NCBI RefSeq assembly: GCF_022605725.1
Contig: NC_065551.1
Location: 12,090,001-12,154,000 of the forward strand
Origin: Anthonomus grandis grandis
Taxonomy: Eukaryota; Arthropoda; Insecta; Coleoptera; Curculionidae
Direction of reading: 5' to 3'
Length of the DNA: 64,000 nucleotides
Both the position numbers and the translations under genes were made by a program. Positions 56,784 to 64,000 of the stretch are shown here, piece after piece (position 1 is the stretch's first letter; each line of letters begins with the position of its first letter). Below the pieces are notes generated by a model. It was not told the DNA's origin. It did not search any database and worked only from the letters and a program-made list of their open reading frames with translations.

Positions 56784-57830
56784 ATGCCTAAGTGTAAATA
56801 CTTATCTAGTGATTTAAAAAGTAAAATAGTTGAACTATACCAGAAGGGTTATAAACAAATTGAAATAAGTAAAAATTTAAACATTTTAAAAGGCACTGTT
56901 TCAAAAATAATTAAAAAATTTGAAGAGAGAGGAAATGTTTCGGTAGCCCACAAGCAAGGAAGACCAAGAAAGTTGTCCAAAAGGGCTATGAAGGTAATGA
57001 AAAGAATATTGATGAACGACCCAAAGAAAACTTCTATAGATATTTCTGGAGAAAGGAGTGAAATGGGAATTTCTGTGTCTGCTCGCACGGCGAGAAGAAG
57101 GCTACATTTAGCCTTCCGAAAAGCCCCACTTCATTAAGTGGGGCTTTTCGGAAGAGTTGCTGTAAAGAAACCACTAATATCAAAGAAAAATAGAAAGGAT
57201 CACTTGAAATTTGCACGAGATCATCTTATCTGGTCTCACCAAAATTGGAATACTGTATTGTTTAGAATGTAGTATTGTTGACGAAAGTAACTTTCAATTA
57301 TTTGGGAGTGACGGGAGACGTTATGTCCGGCGACCAAAGGGTACAAGGTACAGCCACAAATACCAAATGCCTACGGTAAAATATGGTGGTGGATGCGTAA
57401 TGGTGTGGGGTTGTTTCTCCCGATCAGGTCTTGGCCCCCTGGTTAAAATTGATGGAATAATGGACCGTTTTCTATACAAAGACATATTGGAGAACAACAT
57501 GTTGCCTTATGCCGAGGAGGAAATGCCATTGAGATGGTTGTTTCAGCAAGACAACGACCCTAAACACAAGTCGCAATTTGTGAAAAACTGGTTAAATGAA
57601 CAGAGCATTGCTTTAATGGATTGGCCTTTACAGTCGCCAGATCTGAATCCCATAGAGAATTTATGGGATCATTGGGACAGGAAGTTGTTTGAGGTTGGCT
57701 CAAGTGTGGGAAATGCTGCAAACTGAGTGGGCTGCCATTTCCAGTGAAGACTGTGCAACACTTGTCGATTCTATGCCACGAAGATATAGAGAAGTAATAA
57801 ATTCGGAGGAATATGCCACAAAATGTTAGC
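56784..57830 (+). pseudogene. Tc1 transposase, nearly complete, broken by a hairpin duplication
   Basis: MPKCKYLSSDLKSKIVELYQ at 56784 starts a paired-like HTH, followed by GRPRKLSKRAMKVMKRILMN. The frame is destroyed at 57113-57154 by an inverted duplication. Beyond it VAVKKPLISKKNRKDHLKFA, DESNFQLFGSDGRRYVRRPK (first D), YGGGCVMVWGCFSRSGLGPL, WLFQQDNDPKHKSQFVKNWL (second D) and DWPLQSPDLNPIENLWD (third residue E, so DDE) follow. A stop at 57724-57726 and a shifted C-terminal tail finish it. Confidence 0.88.
57113..57154. repeat. Perfect 19-bp inverted duplication
   Basis: CTTCCGAAAAGCCCCACTT, spacer CATT, AAGTGGGGCTTTTCGGAAG. The right arm is the original coding sequence (GLFGR region); the left arm is an inverted copy that interrupts the transposase frame. 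Confidence 0.95.
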
Positions 57831-58084
57831 AGATTTTGATTTAGATGTAATTTATATAAATAACTTTCTTCAGTTTCCAAACTTTTGGCCAAGAAAATAT
57901 TAATTTTATTTCATTTTCTTTTTATAATACGTTTAATTTCAAACTAATATGTTAAGTTAGGTAATATATTATATATACTTTATCAAAATATGAGTAACTT
58001 TATTATAGTTCCTGGTTTCTTAAAAAAAAAATACAAATTAAAAAAGTTTCCATACTTTTGGCCACCACTGCAGACTGATGCAGT

Positions 58085-58395
58085 TTAAAAGGATACTATT
58101 ATACGAATTTGTAACTCTTCTTCAGTTTGAATCGGCACTGCATACACTAAGCTTTTTAGATGCCCCTAGAAAAATAAATCTAAACTATTAAGGTCGGGAG
58201 ACCTAGGCGGCATGATTGTGGTCCTCCACGCCCTATCCACCTATTGCGTTATTCGCGATTTAAAAATGTACGCACTCGTAATCTTAAATGTGGAGGCGCA
58301 CCATCGTGCATTAGCCACACCTGGTTCCTCAATAGAAGAAGAAGGTCTTCAAGTAATGGCGGTAAATTTTCTTTAAGAAAGTGTAAATAGGATTC
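58085..58395 (-). pseudogene. DDE_3 transposase, catalytic half
   Basis: The minus strand reads LHFLKENLPPLLEDLLLLLR, NQVWLMHDGAPPHLRLRVRT (second catalytic D), FLNREQRNRWIGRGGPQS, then a shifted segment ending in KSLVYAVPIQTEEEL-like sequence. The N-terminal half lies at 61093-61545 beyond the LINE. Confidence 0.75.
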
Positions 58396-58408
58396 TCCAT
58401 TAAGTCTT

Positions 58409-61079
58409 GAATGAATGAATGAATGAATTGACGAAACAGTGGGCTGCCAAGGCAGTTAGTTGTGCATATAGGTCTCCTGATGGACTCGTCATGCCCCACC
58501 GGGGGTTACCAGAGCTCAACGGCCTTAAAGAAACCGATAAGGCTCTTTGGTCTGAAGGACTTAAAGTCGCTCGGTACACTGAAAGTGTTACCCAAGTATT
58601 TGAACCTGGCGCGCGTAAGTGCTGGGCACTCCCCGACTACATGGTCAACAGTTTCATCCTCCTCACAGCACCATCGGCATTCCGGGTTGTCCGCAATACC
58701 GATAGTATGGAGATGGCTTTTTAAGTGCCAGTGACCGGTTAAAAGACCTTTCACTAGCCGAATTTCACGTCTTTTTAGGCGTAGTAGATTTTTGGTGAGA
58801 CAGGCAGAGGGCCCACCTATGTGCGCTTTGGCCTGTCTCATACCAGGGGACTCAGTCCATCTTCGGTAGGTCCACTTGTCCAGCAGACCCTTCATTGACG
58901 CGACCGCAACGCATTTGGCGATACCAACTATGGGTTCCGGCCCCATCGGCACATTCGCGGATCCCAGTCTGGCGAGAGAGTCCGCTTCCTCATTACCTGC
59001 ATGGCCTGCGTGGCCAGGTATCCAGACGAGCTGGACCCTGCATCCAACCTGTACCAGTTTTTTCAGGACTTTTATGCACTCTAGTACAAGCTTGGAGCTT
59101 ACCTTTGCGGCCGTGATAGCCTTAATGGCAGCTCTGCTGTCCGAGCATATTGATACAACTGTATTGCGGTGTCCGCTACTTAGGATTTTCTGTCCGCATT
59201 TTAATACAGCGAATACTTCGGCCTGGAAGACAGTGGCGTGCTCCCCCAGCGAGTATGCCCTACTGGTATGTGGGATCCCACCAATAAGCCCTGATCCAAC
59301 TCTGTTATTCATTCTGGAGCCATCTGTGTACCAGATGGTTGCCCTATTTAGCAATGCAGGTCTGTTGGAATGCTGCCACTCCTCTCTGCCTGCAATGTGC
59401 GTGACGAATCCCTCGCAGTCCACAGTCACTGGAGCCATGCAGTCACTGCCCATCAGAAGGAGAGGACATTCCTGTATGGCCCGTGACCAAATTTTTGCGG
59501 TGACCGGTCTCGCCAGCACGTAGTTCGCCGAGGACGTATAGCCTGTATGCAGTCCTCATTGCCTCGAATTGCACAACGAGGTCCAGAGGCGGAATGCTCA
59601 GCAAAGTCTTAAGCGCTCTAGTTGGCGCCGTCCGCATGGAAACCGTTATGCTGAGACATGCAAGACGTTGGACTCTGTCCAGTTGAGCACGAATTTTCGC
59701 TTTCTCCGTACATGGCCACCAAACGATCACCCGTATGTGAGAAGAGGTCTCACAATGCGCGAGTAGATCCAGTGGAGGATCTTAGGAAACAGACCCCAGG
59801 TATTGCCAAAAGCCCGCCTGCAGGCCCATAGCGCGCAGGTGGCCTTCTTTATTCTGGTGTCTGCATGATCGTGCCAGGAGAGTTTGGGATCCAACTTGAT
59901 TCCCAGAAATCGAACTGTCCTGGAGTAATGCAGCTGCACGCCACCTAGAGATATAACAGGGGGCGTGTCAAAGTTACGTCTCCTCGTGAATAGTAGGAGC
60001 TCTGCTTTTTTGGGGTTAATCCTGAGACCCCCCGAGAGGCACCATATGTCCACCATACGCAGGACTCTCATCATAGGGCCCTGCATTGAGACGGCGTCTT
60101 TCCCTGGGCAAAGGATTACCAGATCATCAGCGTAGGCCTGTGTGTATAGGCCAGCATTGTTTAAAAGATTTATCAGGCTGTCGACCACAAGGCACCACAA
60201 GGTAGGGGACAATACTCCTCCCTGCGGGCAGCCCCTAGCCGCCAACGTTTCGACAATCTCGTTGTTGAGCTGGGCAGATACATGACGTTTCGAGAGCATG
60301 GCCTCTATCCAGCTAACCAAACAGGGTTCTGAGCCGCGGCTCTCGAGTGCTTGGCAGATTAATGCAAAAGGAGTGTTGTCGAACGCCCCTTCAATGTCTA
60401 GAAACGCACCCAGACAGGCCTTGCCACTACCCAGAGCACCCTCCACCTTCCTAACGAGGTGGTGTAGGGCCAGGTCCGTGTATTTGCCCGCCTGATAGGC
60501 GTATTGGTACACATGCAGTGGTTTGTTGACCAGGATGCTTTCCTTAAGATATCGATCAATCAGTCTCTCCATCGCCTTCAGCATAAAGCTGGTAAGGCTG
60601 ATAGGTCGGTACGATTTGGGATCTGTAAGATCGCTTTTTCCGGGTTTCGGAATGAAGACGACTTTCACTTGACGCCATAACTTTGGGACGTAGCCCTGAG
60701 CAAGGGACGACCTGAATAGTCTGACTATGTGTGGGGTTAGTACTTCTAACCCGTTTTGCAAAAGGCATGGATATAGTCCATCCGTGCCCGGAGATTTGAA
60801 GGGGGGGAATGTCTTGATTGCCCATTTCACCCTCTCGTAGGTAATTATTCTTCTAGCAGTCTCGAACTCTAGGCGAAACGGAGCCCGAGAACAGCTACGA
60901 GGATCGCGAGATGAGTTGGAGTCTGGGAAGTGGGTGCGCAGCATGACCTCCAGTGACTCCCGCTCATTGGTAGTAAAGCCGCCATCTGGAAGTGACAGCG
61001 ACCCCAATTTAGTTCCAGGTTCCTTGGACAGTACTTTGCACAGTCGTGCTGCGGATGGTGTGTTTTCAACATCATCGCA
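58409..61079 (-). mobile_element. RNase H-bearing LINE (I/LOA-like), 5'-truncated
   Basis: Flanked by a perfect 13-bp duplication TCCATTAAGTCTT (58396-58408 and 61080-61092). The 3' tail on the minus strand is a repeat of ATTC units. GC content is visibly higher than in the host DNA. It contains RT, RNase H and a terminal zinc knuckle with only two frameshifts, so it is one of the youngest insertions here. Confidence 0.92.
58506..61007 (-). pseudogene. LINE ORF2: RT, RNase H and zinc knuckle, two frameshifts
   Basis: Frame 1 (61007-59727): FPPFKSPGTDGLYPCLLQNG, WRQVKVVFIPKPGKSDLTDP, KSYRPISLTSFMLKAMERLI, GAFLDIEGAFDNTPFALICQ, RGCPQGGVLSPTLWCLVVDS and QAYADDLVILCPG (catalytic YADD intact). 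A one-base shift at about 59728 (LLTYG then IVWWPCTEKAKIRAQLDRVQ) and another near 59500 lead to the RNase H domain: ATIWYTDGSRMNN, FQAEVFAVLKCG, SICSDSRAAIKAI, VWIPGHAGHAGNEEADSLAR, carrying the D, E, D and D catalytic residues. It ends CRWCCEEDETVDHVVGECP (zinc knuckle) and FFKAVELW at 58506. The endonuclease domain is lost by truncation. Confidence 0.9.
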
Positions 61080-61092
61080 TCCATTAAGTCTT

Positions 61093-61545
61093 ATTGAGAA
61101 AAAAAAATGGGCCAGATCAGATGATCACCAACAATTGCATAAGGGTTTTCACCCGCTCATAAAAGGTTATTATGGAAATTCTTCATCGAGCTTCGACTAA
61201 AATTAGCCCCATCTGTAAAGAGATGAAAGCCTGTCACTTAAGGGATTTTCCACCAGCTTTTGAAGAAAGGAGTAATGCTTGCACTTTGAATGTGATACGG
61301 GCATAACAAATTTTCCATAAAAATATTCCAATTTCCAACATTACAGGTTGACGCGATTTTCCTAGTACTAGTTTCGGGATTCTCCTCAATTCATGTAAAA
61401 TTCCTTCTTCAAGTTCCGGTGTTCTTATACTGTTTGATGTACTCCTTTAGCACTGTGCTGTTGTACGCGATTTGGGTAACGTTCTTGGTATATCCGCCTG
61501 GCTTCATATGCATTTCCTTCTGCAACCCCATAAGTAAAATCCATG
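61093..61545 (-). pseudogene. DDE_3 transposase, N-terminal half
   Basis: The minus strand reads MDFTYGVAEGNAYEARRIYQ, ERYPNRVQQHS, the typical N-terminal paired segment of insect DDE_3 elements, then decays and ends SIRLNG, which joins across the 13-bp duplication to ESYLHFLKEN in the catalytic half. Confidence 0.75.
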
Positions 61546-62299
61546 TCAGCCAATTTACTGTTTGTAAAAATTACCATTTTTTTAAATCTTAATTTTTTAA
61601 AAGATTATAAACTCTCAATAATAATGATTATTATTTAAAAAAATAAAATCAATAGTAATTTTATTGTGAAAAAAAAACGTCAAAAATTATGACACGTCCA
61701 CATAGCCTACTAATTTTTTATTTCGTTTACTTTAAGAAGGCATTTAATATGCTTACATTTTTTAAAACTTAGATATTCAATATCATGTGAACGTGAATGA
61801 TACTGATAAAGGTAGAAATGCCACGCATTGTGGATATGGGTGCCTATCAAATTGCAACAACAAAATATTAAAAGCAGTTTAAATTATTGAACTGAAGAAA
61901 GAAAAATGTTTTTTAAAATAAATGAATCAATGGCATATAATTTTTTTCCTCAAAAATATTTGGTTTATACTTATTTTGTACGGATGTCACTGGTAAAAAT
62001 TTTAAAATATCTATTATGTCAGAAACTGCTCCTTTGTTATCAAAAACGGTGTACCAAATTTCATAAAAATATCTGCATTATCTTTTTTATGATTAAAAAC
62101 ATATTTTTTCTTAAAACTTAAACATCCTGTAGCTCGAAAACTAAGAGGTTTGGGACATATTTTGTTAATTACCTCATTTTTTTAAATCCCAAGGAATCAC
62201 ATCCTGTATTATCGGCACCCTGTACAATATTATTTATTTAATTTATTTGTGTTGGCTTTTAAATTAAAAAGTAGAAATAGATATAACCTATTCTAAGAG

Positions 62300-63400
62300 G
62301 AAAAATAACATCTTCAAACAAGAAAAAAATAATTTTTTGTTAAATTAATTATTGTAGTCCTAAAACCGCTTCTAAAAAATTTGGTGATATCAGAGCGTAG
62401 AGCATAACATATGCCCTCATTAATTGCAAAATTTTCTGCAGTACAAATATCTGCTTCATCGATAATTCTCTCTGAATAATTGTAGTTTTTAATTGGACAG
62501 TCGACTCCAAATTTCGTTCTTGTGCCCTTCTTAGATCCATCTGTGTAAATTTGCGTCATTGCATCATTTTTTTGGAGATTCAGGTTAATACAGGGAATAC
62601 TTTTAATTTGAATTCCTTTTTCTTATTCAAAGCATGCAATATGTTATCTTTTTTTTATTTTATTGTCAAAAGGACCAAAATAGTACATAGCCTGCACCAA
62701 ATATGGCTTATCTGATCCTTACCAATAGTTCGGATTATCGCATTATTCGAAATATATTCTCAATTAGTTCGCATTTTATGTTCTTTGATACTTTTGAGAT
62801 TGGGTAGAAGTGGATGATCTGTAATGTTGTAAATTTTTTAAATATACATGCTTCACAGCTAGCCATTTTTGTCTATGCTCCAAATTAATAAACCCTACCT
62901 CTACCAATAATGCTGAAATTGGGGTTGATTGCATGCATCCCAATATAATTCTTGGTGTAAAACTGAATAACACGATCTGCACCCCACCACACTCTACAAA
63001 AGAATTTGATCACATTTAGACCCTTCTTCGCTTTTTGTGTATTATTTTCTACGTGTCTGATATAATTCAAGGTTTTATCTAAATATGCTCCTAAATACTT
63101 AACTACTTGATTTTTGTATTAAATATTAATGTTGTTTATGGTTATGGGAGGGATCTCAGTCCTGCTATTTCCCTTCACAAAATGAATTGATTCAAATTTC
63201 GAGAGGGCCATACTAAGGTCATTTAGATTGAACCAGTTAGTTATTTCTAACAGTGCCTCTTTGATTTTAAATACCTTCTCGTCAGGGTTTTTTCCTTGAC
63301 AAAGAGCACCCGATCGTTAGCATAGCCTAAAATTTTCATTTCTTTAAGGAGTAATATGGAATAGCTCCGGAATATATATATATGAGGTTTTATAGGTAAG
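62300..63400 (-). pseudogene. LINE remnant: RT end and RNase H start
   Basis: The minus strand reads MKILGYANDRVLFVK (palm box decayed to YAND), then WFNLNDLSMALSKFESIHFV, VVKYLGAYLDKTLNYIRHVE, KKGLNVIKFFCRVWWGADRV, and later MTQIYTDGSKKGTRTKFGVD (RNase H start) at 62559. Stops between blocks. A different lineage from the LINE at 58409. Confidence 0.7.
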
Positions 63401-63429
63401 AATGATGATTTGTTGTCGCATATTGAATC

Positions 63430-63545
63430 ATGGAAAAAATATCTTATTCATCCCATATGTAAGCCAAATAAAGACCCTTTACAAGCAGAAAGCTACAGAC
63501 CGATAATTCTATCTTCCTGTATCCTACTGCATCCTAAAAACCTTT
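63430..63545 (+). pseudogene. LINE RT scrap
   Basis: KPNKDPLQAESYRPIILSSC is the conserved RT 'YRPI-L-S' motif on the plus strand. Followed directly by an AT microsatellite (63548-63592). Confidence 0.6.
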
Positions 63546-63547
63546 GA

Positions 63548-63592
63548 AAATATATATATAGTAGAAAATATATATATATATATATATATTAT
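63548..63592. repeat. AT microsatellite
   Basis: Interrupted run of TA dinucleotides between two LINE fragments. Confidence 0.85.
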
Positions 63593-63639
63593 AATACTAC
63601 AAACAGAGTCGAATAACATGGACGACTCTGAATAACATT

Positions 63640-64000
63640 AAAAAAAATATAAAAAAATTCACAAACTAATTATACTGCAGTGGAATATTCATTGTGCATT
63701 AATAGGGACAATCTAATTAATTTAATAAGAGAGTTCTTGCTCTTAAATGAGACATGGCTAAAAACAGATCAGCATTTCAATTTGCAAGGATATTTTCAGA
63801 GAGGATAGACCGGAGGGGTAGCAATAGGCATCGACAATAATATAATATTCTCAATACCTATCATTAACCATATAATAAGCAAAACCAGGAGTTACAATGT
63901 AAAATAATCAACATTAATGGCGTTAATATACTAACAGCATATGTACCTCATCAAACTCTAGAATTGAAAAACTGGCTAGAGAGTACAATAAACTAACTAG
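63640..64000 (+). pseudogene. LINE endonuclease domain, cut by the window end
   Basis: Frames on the plus strand give ILQWNIHCALI, then LLNETWLKTDQHFNLQGYFQ, GGVAIGIDNNIIFSIPIINH and INGVNILTAYVPHQTLELKN. ILQWN and LNETWL are the first conserved motifs of apurinic-type LINE endonucleases. Runs off the right edge. Confidence 0.75.

Larger units (their letters stand above)
56685..58070 (+). mobile_element. Tc1-like transposon
   Basis: The right end GTTTCCATACTTTTGGCCAC-CACTG is well kept; the left end (CTGTGGACAAATGTATGGAAAC, 56687-56708) is diverged. TA duplications are no longer visible. It contains a plus-strand transposase close to full length. Confidence 0.8.
56151..62222 (-). mobile_element. 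Mariner-type element carrying a Tc1 element and a LINE
   Basis: TA flanks (56149-56150, 62223-62224), ends CAGGGTG and inverted CAGGGTG. Inverted arms about 56196-56400 and 62000-62180 match closely (ATATGTCC-AA-CCTCTTAGTTTT and AGATATTTTTATGAAATTTG). A minus-strand DDE_3 transposase is present in two pieces around the inserted LINE. Confidence 0.8.

Noticed and set aside
58876..59523. 215-codon plus-strand ORF
   Set aside because: Antisense of the RNase H domain of the LINE; GC-rich DNA leaves chance open frames.

Overview
The window is AT-rich animal DNA and almost certainly from an insect. It holds the start of a yellow/MRJP-family gene and most of a crooked legs (crol) zinc-finger gene, both with GT-AG introns, in a very dense field of insect-type transposons. 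A beetle is my best guess, but the sequence does not prove it.

Layout. 1-4980: repeat-rich DNA on the left, then on the minus strand the promoter and first coding exon of a secreted yellow-family protein; its later exons would lie left of the window. 4990-13400: a gutted pogo/Tigger element, a LINE fragment with a hammerhead-like motif, two decayed DDE_Tnp_4/PIF-Harbinger transposases and two long inverted-repeat elements. 13960-14384: a locally CpG-rich 5' region and the first coding exon of crol (plus strand), with an upstream ORF ending 8 bases before the main start codon. 14385-26706: crol intron 1, about 12.3 kb, filled with LINEs and Tc1/mariner-type elements inside one another. 26707-29900: five more crol exons, with a Helitron remnant in one intron. 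29901-44300: crol intron 6, about 14.4 kb, the deepest nest: LINE fragments flank an apparent P-element; the P transposase gene is split by a Sola-like element (4-bp duplication AGAT); that gene is split by a hAT element (8-bp duplication ACCGTCAT); a Tc1 element, a SINE-like unit and a MITE sit in the P or Sola-like layers. 44301-55940: six zinc-finger exons of crol, interrupted by a mariner-type element that carries another one inside its own transposase. 55941-64000: more mariner, Tc1 and LINE insertions.

The twelve crol exons join in one continuous phase and give about 961 codons with 18 C2H2 fingers. The gene's own end is either a short read-through tail at about 56000 or an exon beyond the window. 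The transposons are mostly dead (stops, frameshifts, internal deletions). Many insertions can still be undone on paper because their target duplications survive and the interrupted reading frames close exactly, which gives a relative order of insertion.
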